In this document: piece after piece, positions 1 through 8,400 of the stretch
How positions within the stretch are numbered: the first letter of the stretch is position 1
Layout: every line of letters starts with the position of its first letter
Assembly: GCA_021823625.1 (NCBI GenBank)
Contig: JAKANS010000033.1
Location: forward strand, 1-40,589
Direction: 5' to 3'
DNA from: a bacterium
Lineage (GTDB): Bacteria > Verrucomicrobiota > Verrucomicrobiia > Limisphaerales > J093
Length of the DNA stretch: 40,589 nucleotides
Position numbers and translations under genes: made by a program
The notes under the pieces: generated by a model
Seen by the model: the letters and a program-made list of their open reading frames with translations, nothing else
What the model was told of the DNA's origin: nothing
Databases searched by the model: none

Positions 1-2
1 GG

Positions 3-353
3 GCGGGCTGGATGTCCAGGCCGACCCGCGGGACTGGCTATGGCTCCAAGCCAGAACCTCGGCCATCGTCAAATGACGGGCTTGATCCGCGAATCGCGAT
101 ACACAACACGGGCCAGCAGGGGAAGGGCTGGGAGTTCACCTCGCCCTTGGCCATCAACGACCGCGGCTGGATCGTGGGCTGGGGCTACTTCAACGGGGCC
201 TATGCCCGCGGGTTCATCCTGGTTCCCGCGTGCCCACCGTGTCAGCCGGCCATTTCGCGGAAGCGCGCCGGGATGAACTCCGCCTTCGAGCATTCGCGCA
301 CAGCCAGGCGGACTTGTTCGAGGATCGTCTCGACCGGCACGGGCTTGAGATAA
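3..353 (+). pseudogene. C-terminal fragment of a HAF-repeat exported protein
   Basis: The frame is open from the window edge and contains, around positions 125-230, the motif AINDRGWIVGWGYFNGAYAR followed by GFILVP. This matches the repeat of HAF-family exported proteins, whose consensus is roughly AINDxGxIVGxG...AFLL. These repeats are typical of the C-terminal part of secreted proteins in Verrucomicrobiota and Planctomycetota. Upstream of about position 75 the frame does not look like the family, and a neighbouring frame (GLDVQADPRDWLWLQ) looks more protein-like before it stops, so a frameshift near position 72 is possible. Downstream of about position 230 the frame runs antisense into the end of the convergent AAA ATPase gene, where the residues are not family-like. 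I therefore read it as a broken 3' end rather than a complete gene. The 5' part lies outside the window. Confidence 0.5.
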
Positions 354-1915
354 TTCACCAGCCGGCGCTTGAGCGCGTCCAAGGGTGCGAGGTTTTCGGT
401 GAGGATTTCGCGCTTCAGGTCACTTAGCAATGCATCCACTTCGCCGGGAGTGAGCAGGTCAGGAATCGACGCCTTCATTTCGGCCAGGCGCTCGGCCGGC
501 AGGTCGAGCTGGTGGACGCGGGCGATCGCCGCCAGGAGGGCCGCGCCTTCGTCGGGCGTGGTGGTTGGGAACAGCGGAATCTTGAGGTCCACGCGGCCCG
601 GCCGCTTGAGATCGACTTCCACGAGGTCCGGCCGGCTGGTGGCGAGAATCCAGACGATGCGCCCGCGGTTCTCCTTGTTGCTCATTTCCTGGGCGATCAT
701 CGAGTAGATGCGTCCGGAGACTTCCGGTTCGCCGCCGCTCGAATCGCGTTTGCCCAGGGCCTGGTCCGCCTCGTCGATGAACACGTAGCACTGGCCCAGC
801 GCCTTGAGCGTGCGGAAGATTTTCTCCAGGTTGCCCTCGGTGCTGCCGTACCACTTGTCGCGGAAATTCTTCAACACCACCACCGGCACGCCCGCCTCGC
901 CGGCGAGGCATTTTACCATGAACGTCTTCCCGGTGCCGACCGGGCCGGAGATCAGGTAGCCCATCGGGATGAGGTCGAATTGGTTCTGCCGCCAGAGCGC
1001 GATGTTTTGACGCAAATGTTTCTTCAACGCCTCCTGGCCGTGAACGGCGTCGAGGTTCAGCTTCGGCGGGATGAACTCGATCAGGCCCGGACACTCCTGC
1101 TCGATCAACTCCGCCTTCAGCGGTGCGACGTCATCAGCGGCGATGGCTTCGCGTTTGTGTTCCTTGAACTTGACCAGGTTCAACAGACCGTTCCGCGAAA
1201 TGCCGGTGAACTGGCGGCTGAAGTAATCCAGCTCGCCGCCAATGCCACCCAGCGCCGCGGGATGACTGGCCTGCAGGTCGCGCAGCGTGTCCCGGATTTC
1301 GGCTTCGGCCGGCAGCGGCACCTCGACGTGCGCCGCGAACGGATTGTGCCGCAGCAGCGGGTGCAGCTCGTTGAAGTTCTCCGTGAGGATGAAGGTCGCG
1401 ATGTCGTGCTCGACCAGCAAGCGCTCGCGCGTCCACTCGCGGATCAGGAAGGCCGTGGCGTTCGTGTCCGAGTACAGGCTCTCGTCGGGGACAAAGAGCT
1501 GGGCGTCCTTGAGGATCACCCCCACGCGGACGCGGGTCTGGCCGAGGCGGGCGACGTTCGCGCAGAAGCGCAGGTAGTACGTGATCAACTCCACGGAGGG
1601 GCGGGCGGCCTTGCCGGCCACCTCCGTTTTTTCGTTCCAGCGTCCAAAGATGTCACCGCCGCGCTCGACCCGCAGGCCATTGCCGATGTCATACGTGAGC
1701 ACCACCTGATAGCGCGGGATGACCGCCTGCTGGAGAAAGTCCGCCAGACTGCCGAGCGCCGGCTTGTCCTGGAATTGGACCGGGAACGAGTCGTGGACGT
1801 TGCCGGAAAGAATGAACTGGGTGTGCGCCTGGCTGTTGAAGCCATCCACGATTTGCTGCGCCCAGGCAGGGAGGGCAGTCGAGCCATTGGCGGCTAGTTG
1901 AGGAGAGTCGTTCAT
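242..1915 (-). CDS. Two-domain AAA ATPase (Ycf46-like), PspA-linked
   Basis: A 557-residue cytosolic ATPase with no signal peptide. The C-terminal half is a classical AAA module: Walker A GPVGTGKT near residue 323, Walker B YVFIDEAD near 377, and a second region of homology with ATSRPD near 425 followed by LKRPGRVDLKIPLF, which supplies the arginine-finger region. The N-terminal half (about 20-250) resembles a degenerate AAA fold: it keeps an ILTENFNELHPLL sensor-like segment but has no Walker A. Degenerate-plus-active AAA pairs of this kind occur in Ycf46-type ATPases. It is the last of three closely spaced minus-strand genes after a PspA/IM30 protein and a small antitoxin-like protein, suggesting co-transcription. 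A role in remodelling PspA assemblies, as Vps4 does for ESCRT-III, is my inference from this neighbourhood only. Confidence 0.85.
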   Translation of the reverse strand: MNDSPQLAANGSTALPAWAQQIVDGFNSQAHTQFILSGNVHDSFPVQFQDKPALGSLADFLQQAVIPRYQVVLTYDIGNGLRVERGGDIFGRWNEKTEVAGKAARPSVELITYYLRFCANVARLGQTRVRVGVILKDAQLFVPDESLYSDTNATAFLIREWTRERLLVEHDIATFILTENFNELHPLLRHNPFAAHVEVPLPAEAEIRDTLRDLQASHPAALGGIGGELDYFSRQFTGISRNGLLNLVKFKEHKREAIAADDVAPLKAELIEQECPGLIEFIPPKLNLDAVHGQEALKKHLRQNIALWRQNQFDLIPMGYLISGPVGTGKTFMVKCLAGEAGVPVVVLKNFRDKWYGSTEGNLEKIFRTLKALGQCYVFIDEADQALGKRDSSGGEPEVSGRIYSMIAQEMSNKENRGRIVWILATSRPDLVEVDLKRPGRVDLKIPLFPTTTPDEGAALLAAIARVHQLDLPAERLAEMKASIPDLLTPGEVDALLSDLKREILTENLAPLDALKRRLVNYLKPVPVETILEQVRLAVRECSKAEFIPARFREMAG

Positions 1916-1962
1916 CGGTCAAAGGAACGGGATCGGGGTCGTGCCACGCCGCATGCAAGGCG

Positions 1963-2057
1963 GAGTTTCAAACGAAACTCTCTTCGGGGGGGCGAGACTC
2001 TGTCGAGCCCAGCCTTTGCACGCGTATCGGATTGCCGGGCTTGACGGAGTCTCGCCC
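1963..2057. repeat. Palindromic interspersed repeat (two inverted repeats)
   Basis: Two inverted repeats lie side by side between the small antitoxin-like gene and the AAA ATPase. The first is a perfect 7-bp stem, GAGTTTC at 1963-1969 and GAAACTC at 1974-1980, with a 4-nt loop. The second pairs 1990-2010 with 2037-2057: 21-bp arms matching at 19 positions, with core GGGCGAGACTC. On the minus strand the second hairpin supplies the last ~30 codons of the small gene. The structure looks like a REP or small MITE insertion. I did not find a second copy in this window. Confidence 0.6.
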
Positions 2058-2276
2058 CACCTGCCAATGCCGTCGGTCGCAAACCGCGTCTTCCGGTGAA
2101 TCCGCGCGGAGAAACTGCTCGTAGCTGGCGGTCCGCCACTCTGCGCCATCGGTTTCCTCGTCGATGAGGACAATGACCCGGGCTTTGCCGCGCGCTGGCA
2201 GTTGTCCTACCACCTCCTTCGGCATGCGCAGAAGCTCGGTGCCGCTCAACTCCGTTGTAAATTCTACGGCATTCAT
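1968..2276 (-). CDS. Small antitoxin-like protein with repeat-derived tail
   Basis: A 102-residue protein. Its first ~70 residues (MNAVEFTTELSG, then LRMPKEVVGQLP, RVIVLID and YEQFLRADSPEDAV) follow the pattern of small bacterial proteins of about 70-80 residues that resemble the DNA-binding or partner-binding half of toxin-antitoxin modules and usually end shortly after PEDAVYD. I cannot assign a named family, and no toxin gene is next to it. Here the normal end is replaced by about 30 residues encoded by the palindromic repeat at 1990-2057. It sits 75 nt after pspA and 52 nt before the AAA ATPase, same strand, so it is probably in their transcript. Confidence 0.55.
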   Translation of the reverse strand: MNAVEFTTELSGTELLRMPKEVVGQLPARGKARVIVLIDEETDGAEWRTASYEQFLRADSPEDAVCDRRHWQVGRDSVKPGNPIRVQRLGSTESRPPEESFV

Positions 2277-2351
2277 GTCATAACCCTAAGCGAGCATCGG
2301 AAGGTGGGCAACGGTCCACCGGCCGGGTGCGCTGTGGATTCAGTCACGCGG

Positions 2352-3107
2352 CTAAGTCTTCGTCGCCTCCGGCGCCGGGCCGATGGCTTCCTTGCCAGCC
2401 GAGGTCGGCGCCGTGGGTGTGGACGGCTCGAGCGCGATGCCAGCCTGGGCGGCGAACTCGGCCAGCGCGGCATCGGCCAGCGCCTTTTGCTCCGCTTCCT
2501 TCACTTCGACTTCCGCCATGTTCATGCTGTCCCGGGCCACGCGCGCGCGGCCGGCGGCCTTGGTGCGCTCTTCCTCGACGATGTCGTGCAGGCGGTTGAG
2601 CGTGTCGCCGCTGGACCCGATCTGGCCGATCATGCCCGACGCCATCTCGGTCAACTCGGCGGTGGCCTTCTTGACCTTCATGTCATCGATGGCGTACCGG
2701 AGCGACTGAATCTTGGTCTGCGCCGCCTTCACCGCCACGTCGCGGGCGCGGAGCAACTCCTGGTAGGTCTGCTCGGCCTGTTTGGCCTGCGCCCGGTTCT
2801 CCTCCAACTCGCGCCGCACGGTCTGGAGGCGCAGGGCGTACTGGGCGGCGGTGTCCTTGTTGCCGACCTTCAGGTTGGCCATGGCCTTGGCGGACAGGTC
2901 GCGCTCTTCGGTTTCCTGCCGGCGGATCTGGGAAACGAGTTTCTCGCAGAGGCCACCGTGGGCGGCGAGGCCCTGATTGTAGTTGGCGATTTGTCTGCGG
3001 AGGTTTTCTTTCTCGACTTCGAGGAGCGCCTCGGGGTTTTGCTTCTCCAAGCCCGAGACGAACAGGCTGAAGAAGCCGCGGATCAGGTTGGCGATGCGTT
3101 TGAACAT
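2352..3107 (-). CDS. pspA: PspA/IM30 family protein
   Basis: A 251-residue protein of the PspA/IM30 (Vipp1) family, peripheral membrane proteins that assemble into ESCRT-III-like rods or rings and stabilise stressed membranes. The start MFKRIANLIRGFFSLFVSGLE forms an amphipathic helix, as expected for membrane binding. Residues ~25-205 are almost continuous heptad-like helix rich in Glu, Lys, Gln and Ala, including RRQIANYNQGLAAHGGLCEKL and the family-typical LRYAIDDMKVKKATAEL. The last ~40 residues are a Pro/Ala/Thr-rich tail. Length and helix pattern fit the family. It is the first gene of the minus-strand group with the AAA ATPase. No PspF, PspB or PspC is visible, so regulation is unlikely to follow the E. 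coli scheme. Confidence 0.88.
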   Translation of the reverse strand: MFKRIANLIRGFFSLFVSGLEKQNPEALLEVEKENLRRQIANYNQGLAAHGGLCEKLVSQIRRQETEERDLSAKAMANLKVGNKDTAAQYALRLQTVRRELEENRAQAKQAEQTYQELLRARDVAVKAAQTKIQSLRYAIDDMKVKKATAELTEMASGMIGQIGSSGDTLNRLHDIVEEERTKAAGRARVARDSMNMAEVEVKEAEQKALADAALAEFAAQAGIALEPSTPTAPTSAGKEAIGPAPEATKT

Positions 3108-3324
3108 AGCGTGGATCGTTTAGCAATTTCCCGGACCACCGCAAAGGCAAAAGCGCCAACGCGGGGCAGACGAACTGGCGGACAGCCTAGCGCGCCGGGC
3201 GCCGCCCAAAACTGTAAAGTGCCGTGGGAATTGTAAGAAACGGGCCGCACGGTGCCGTCAGCGCCGCGGAACCCTCCAGGCCGGTTGCCCCAATCCACAA
3301 CCGGGTGTGCGCGTCCGCGCAGCA

Positions 3325-4263
3325 CTACGGCCCCCAAGGATCGTCGCCGGCATCGAGCGAGGACGTGCGTTGGGCCATCCACCAAATGTCCTTCTGGTTG
3401 GCGACGCGGCCATTGTTCAGCTTGCTCAGGTCGGTGGTTTTCGCGCCGAGCCCGGTGGGCCCGTTGGAGCTTGGGTCAATCCAGCGGTGTATCTCCGCAT
3501 GGCCGTCCACGAACGACAGGGCGCCCGCGTTGTTGTGAAACCCGGCCGGGTAATCCACCCAGCCCTGGCTGCGCGTGTCGGCGAAGTTGTTGGGCATCCG
3601 GAAGCCAAAGCCGCCGTCGTTGATGCTGGCCGGGTGTTCGTCGATGAAGACCCAAAGCATCGAGGGCGAAGGCCGCGTCACGTCCGCGTCGCGCGCATAG
3701 ACGCGCCATTTGCCGCCGGGATTGGTGGCCGAACCGCCCAGCAGCGCGGAGTCCAGCCAATAGCCAAGCGTCGGGCTCTTGCCGTCGGACCAGGTGCCCA
3801 CCGCCTGGCTGGCCGCGATGCTGCGGATGCGGCGGACGGTGCCGACGTTCGGCCGCTTCACGGTGGTCCAGTCCGCGGGGCATTGATAAATGCCCGGGGC
3901 TTGTGTGTACGGCCCGAGCACGGCCCGCCGGGGATCGAGCAACGACTGGGGATCCCAGTTGTCCGCGTTGGCGCCGTTGAAATCCAGCACGCCGCGCACC
4001 CAGCCGTCGCCGCCGTAGGTATTCGGGAAAAACGTTCCGTTGTAGTCGTCGGTGTAAAGCCGAAACGCGAGCATGACCTGCTTCATATTGGACATGCATT
4101 TCACGCCCTGCGCCTTGGTCTTGGCGCGGGCCAGCGCCGGCAACAACATGCCTGCCAGGATCGCGATGATCGCGATCACCACCAGCAGTTCGATCAGGGT
4201 AAAGCCGGGGCGGGAGGCGGAGCAATGCTTGCGGCTTTTGACCAGGGCAACTCGGGGTTTCAT
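3325..4263 (-). CDS. Pseudopilin-like secreted protein (H-x9-DG type)
   Basis: A 312-residue protein starting [20 protein letters not shown], then [20 protein letters not shown]. This is a type IV prepilin leader cleaved after Gly20, followed by the hydrophobic N-terminal helix. The in-frame codon at 4335 would add 24 residues with no leader character, so I use the ATG at 4263. The C-terminal part contains [12 protein letters not shown], the H-x9-DG motif of large pseudopilin-like families abundant in Verrucomicrobiota and Planctomycetota (DUF1559-like). The middle region ([33 protein letters not shown]) is the usual beta-rich globular domain. It is likely processed by a prepilin peptidase and displayed by a type II secretion-like machine. 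Ligand and exact role are unknown. Confidence 0.88.
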   Translation of the reverse strand: MKPRVALVKSRKHCSASRPGFTLIELLVVIAIIAILAGMLLPALARAKTKAQGVKCMSNMKQVMLAFRLYTDDYNGTFFPNTYGGDGWVRGVLDFNGANADNWDPQSLLDPRRAVLGPYTQAPGIYQCPADWTTVKRPNVGTVRRIRSIAASQAVGTWSDGKSPTLGYWLDSALLGGSATNPGGKWRVYARDADVTRPSPSMLWVFIDEHPASINDGGFGFRMPNNFADTRSQGWVDYPAGFHNNAGALSFVDGHAEIHRWIDPSSNGPTGLGAKTTDLSKLNNGRVANQKDIWWMAQRTSSLDAGDDPWGP

Positions 4264-4341
4264 GGAGTTACTGGTACTCGCTCGCCGCCGAATTGCCAAG
4301 CACGGACCGGCTTTGCGCCACGCCCGCGCGCTCAATGTCGG

Positions 4342-5325
4342 TCACGGCAGGTCAAGGTCGGCCGGCTTGATGTGCTTGATGAACTTGCCGAAGCCGAAAT
4401 AGCTCGGCTTGAACTCGCGCACCGGCGTGGCATCGGCCTTCGCAGGCACGTCCAGACCGGTCAGCCAGTAGCACGCGTTCACCAGCAGACGGCGCAGATC
4501 CTCGCTCTGCAAATCGATCGCGGCGCCAATCGTCGAGGTCAACGCGCGCGAGGTTTTGCCGTTTGGCCAGGTGTAATCGCGGATCCAGACCAGCGGCATG
4601 ATGGACTTGGCCCAGTTCGGCGCATCGTCCGGCTTCATGCCCTTCAACACCAGGCCGTGGATGAGGATTGTGTCCGTCGGCTGGAGGTGGATCACCGTGT
4701 ACACGTCCGTCGGCCCCCAGATGTCCCGCACGCCGCGCAGGACGGGGTGTTGTTCATGGGTGCCGTCGATCAAGCCGCGCGTGCTTTCGCTGCCGTGCGC
4801 GCCGTGGTGGTTCACCCAGGTTTCGCCCAGCACCTGCTGGCCAAAGCCGCCGGGCCAGGCCTTGCTGGTGTAATCCCATTTCGCGAACGGGCTCTGCTTG
4901 TTCCGCGTGTAATTGAAGGAATGCGTCGCCGTGCGCAAGGCGATGATGGGCTTGCCCGCCTGAAGGTAATTCGCCAAATGCGCCAGGTCAGCGTCCGGCA
5001 GTTCGCGGAAGCGGAACTGGCAAACCACGAGATCGGCCGTGTCGAGCAGGTGCATCCCGGGCACGTTGGTCTGATTCAACGGGTCGATGGTGCCGTCGGC
5101 CGGGTTCACCGAGAACAGCACGGTGCATTTGAAGCCGTGGCGCTGCGACAGGATGCCCGCCAGCATCGGCAGACCTTCCTCGGAGCGGTACTCCTCGTCA
5201 CCGGCGAGGAAGACGATGTGTTTGCCGCGGCCCGGACCGTCCTTGGGGGCGAACGTGGCCCAGTCGGCGGCGTTGGCGAACAGCGAAGCAGCGCACACGG
5301 CGGCAAGGGTCAAAAGGTGTTTCAT
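4342..5325 (-). CDS. Secreted ThuA-like domain protein
   Basis: A 327-residue protein with a Sec signal peptide (MKHLLTLAAVCAASLFANA) and a ThuA-like fold: IVFLAGDEEYRSEEGLPMLA near residue 40, ADLVVCQFRFRELPDADL, then GKPIIALRTATHSF and the later VNHHGAHGSESTRG segment. ThuA-like proteins have a class I glutamine-amidotransferase-related fold without a catalytic Cys in the usual place. They are linked to sugar metabolism, named after trehalose utilisation, and are numerous in PVC-group bacteria as exported proteins. The exact reaction is not established. It is 78 nt upstream of the pseudopilin gene on the same strand, so co-transcription is possible. Confidence 0.82.
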   Translation of the reverse strand: MKHLLTLAAVCAASLFANAADWATFAPKDGPGRGKHIVFLAGDEEYRSEEGLPMLAGILSQRHGFKCTVLFSVNPADGTIDPLNQTNVPGMHLLDTADLVVCQFRFRELPDADLAHLANYLQAGKPIIALRTATHSFNYTRNKQSPFAKWDYTSKAWPGGFGQQVLGETWVNHHGAHGSESTRGLIDGTHEQHPVLRGVRDIWGPTDVYTVIHLQPTDTILIHGLVLKGMKPDDAPNWAKSIMPLVWIRDYTWPNGKTSRALTSTIGAAIDLQSEDLRRLLVNACYWLTGLDVPAKADATPVREFKPSYFGFGKFIKHIKPADLDLP

Positions 5326-5461
5326 GGCGACAGTGTGGCGAAGGCCTCGTTCGGTGGCGACACCAAATCAAGGCGAACGCCGAAGCGGTCGCCTGCGGCT
5401 GCCTTTGCGGGGCTGTCAGAGTTCTTCGAATCCCGTCAGCCCGCGACGATGGTTGTCGTCA

Positions 5462-8400
5462 TCATGGCTCGGTCGCGCGGAAGAACTGCATTGCGTTGGT
5501 CGGGGCGAACGGCAGGCTCTTGAATGTTGACTCCAACGTGGCATTGCCAAACGGCGTCCAGTCTGCCGGCGGCGTCAGGCTGGGCGCCGAGTCAATCCGG
5601 TACGTGACTCCGGGTTGCCCGAACACCGTGAGCTGCGGCTGCAACCCGCCATCGGCCCAGAGGACAGGCGCGTTGCCGAGGGCAATGACCCAACCACTGA
5701 CAGCTTGGGTGCGATCCAGCACGAAGCTCCCGGCCCGGCCGGTCAGATCGCTCGCCGTCAATGGCAGGATGGCGGAGCTGGTGCCCGGCGCGGCGTTGAA
5801 CGCCAGGTCGGCCAACACGCGCTCCGTGCGCGCCGAACCGCCGGCCAGCGTGAAGGCAATTTGTACCTCGCCATCCGCCCCCGGCAGCAGCGACGCGGTC
5901 AGCACATCGGCGTCGAGCGACTCGAGCTGCAGGTTCAGCAGTCGATCGGTCGGACTCCGCAGCGTGAAAGCGATCTCCGTGACATCGGGATCAGAAACCA
6001 GCTCGAGCGGCACGCTGGCCCAGGCGCCGTTCAAGACGTTGGTATGGCCGACCAAGAGCGTGGCCTGCGCCGCCGTGCCGCGGACGACCACCGTGAAGGC
6101 CTGGCTGGCGCTCATGGGCGGCACGCCGTCGTCGGTCACGCGAACGGTCACGAGGTTGGTGCTGGGACCTTGATCGTTTGCAGGACGCCACGAAAACAGG
6201 CCGGTCACGGCATCGATGTTTGCCCCGGCGGGCGCACCGGAACCGAGGCTGAACCGCAGGTTCTGCGGCGGCAGGTCGTTGTCGCCCGCCGTCGCGGTGA
6301 AGTAGAACAGCGCGCCGACCTTCGCCTTGCCATTGGCGATCGCATCCAGATGGGGCGGCGTGTTGACCGCCCGCACGATCGTCTGCACCGAGTTGGTGGC
6401 GCTCTGCGCCGGCGAGGCGCTGTCGGCGACGCGCACCTGGATCACGTTCGTCGTGCCGCTGTCGGCCGGGCCGGTGTGCCAGGTGATGCCGCCGGAAACC
6501 GGGTTGATCAGCACACCAGCAGGGGTGCCGGCAAGGAGCGCGAACGCGTACGGCGGCGTGCCACCTTGCGCCTGCGCGTAGAGGTTGAGCGTGTCGCCGG
6601 CATTGAGTTCCTTGGCGGTGCCCAGCGTAAGCGTCAGCGGCGGGATCACCGCGTTGACGGTCGTTTGCGCCTGTGCCGCGGAGGGCGTGGGCTGGACGTT
6701 GCCCGCCTGGTCGGTGGCGACGCAATAGAACGCGTAGCTTGCGCCCGCCTGACCTTCATAGACCGAGCCGTTGAGCGTGGTCGGTCCGAGCCATTTGGTG
6801 AACGCCCCGCCATTGACGGAGACGTAAACGTCAAAGAAGGCCACGCCGGAAAGGTCGTCACTGCCGCTCCAAGAAATCGCGAATCGGGCCGGGCTGCTGG
6901 CGGGCAGCGCGGCGATGGCGCTGGCGGGCGGCGTGGTGTCGGTCGGCGGCGGGGTGATCGTGCCGAAGACCAGGGTGTAGGCTCCGGCGCTGTTGTAATC
7001 GAGCAGGTGGATTTGGTTGGTCCAAGTCGGGCGGGTGGCGCCGCCGACGATCGCGCGGTCGGTCGTCCAGACGTTCGTGCCGAGGGCGATTTCCGTGCCG
7101 TCCTGCCGGAGCACGTCCTGGAGCGCGTACCGGCTCGGGTCGGCTGGGTTGAGCAGGCGGAAGTACGTCCAGCCGGCGGGCGCGTTCGCGGTGAGGGTGA
7201 GGCGGTTGGTGGTGGCGAGGTCGCCGCTGAAGCCGCCATTCGTGACCACATTGACGGTGTTGGTGCTGCCGTCGCTCAAATAGAGCGTGTCCGGCAGATG
7301 ATTCACGTCGGGGTGATCGGCCACGAGGAAGTCCGGCCGGCCATCCTCGAAGGAACGGTCGGCGTTCACGATGTGGTTGAGTTCGTGCACCTCAACGCTG
7401 CGAATGAGCGAAAGGCGTTTCAGCCCGAGCCCGTCCACTTGTTGGAACGAGGCGGAGAAGTTCGTGAAACTACCCTGGACGGAGGAGGTGAAGAGCCAGC
7501 GCGCGAGCCGGTTGGTGCCGGGGTCGATGTCGCCCAAGTTCACGTCCAGCGCCGGCGAGAGGGATCGATTCTCGATCTGGGTGCCGATGGTCTTGAAGTC
7601 CACGAGCAGGCCCTTGGCGTTGTCCACGATCTGCGGCTTGCCGGAGCTGATTTGCAGGCTGCGGGCGGTGCCGTAGCCGACGTTCAATACCTGCATGGCC
7701 AGCGAATATGGCAGGCTGGGTTCGATTTCCGGCGTGAACGGATCGTCGGCGAACACGTCGCGCTGGTGGAAATACTTCACGATCAGTTCCGGCTGCGGGA
7801 ACACCTGGATGGGCGCGGGCGCCAGCGGTACCGTGACCTGGGTGCCGTCCTGCACGTAACTCAGCGTGCCGCCCACGAGGTACAGGGTGGAGCCGGTCGT
7901 CGGCGCCGCGTCCAGCGTGGGCATGAGAATCCAGGTGGCAATGCCGGTGGTCTGACCCGCCAGCGTGCCGGTGCCATCGACGGCGTTGAAGCCGGAAACC
8001 TCCGGCGAGCGGACACCGAAGAGTGCGTTGGCCGAAGAGGCGTCCGCTGCCTTGAGGTCGAGATTGACCAGGACGTTTTGGAGCGCGGACGCGGTGTCGT
8101 TTTCCAATTCGAGCGTGGCCTTGAACGCATCGCGGGTGAGCACGGCGCGCTGGTCGAGACGAATGGTAACCTTGGCGCAAACGGCGTTCGTGGACGGGAG
8201 GTCATCGGTCGGCCGCACGTTCCGGCTGGCGGGCGCGATGAGGCCACGCGGGAAGCGGGCCAGCATGGCCGGACGCGTGGTGTTGCAGACGAAGTGGAAG
8301 CCCGGCGGCGCGCCATAGCTGAAGGTCGGCATGTCCGGCGACGCGAGATCGCCCACGTCGAAGGTGCTGGTCGGCGTGCTCGTACCGGGCGCGTTCGGTT

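Noticed and set aside
32..68. Similarity of CTATGGCTCCAAGCCA near the left edge to CTATGCTCCAAGCCAT at 20379
   Set aside because: Only about 15 bases with an indel; too short to support a shared repeat without more copies.
512..1897. Plus-strand 461-residue frame antisense to the AAA ATPase
   Set aside because: No recognisable motif, while the minus strand carries complete Walker A, Walker B and arginine-finger motifs.
3307..5523. Plus-strand 738-residue frame across the pseudopilin and ThuA genes
   Set aside because: It spans two genes and their spacer on the other strand and has the Arg/His/Gly-rich composition of a shadow frame.
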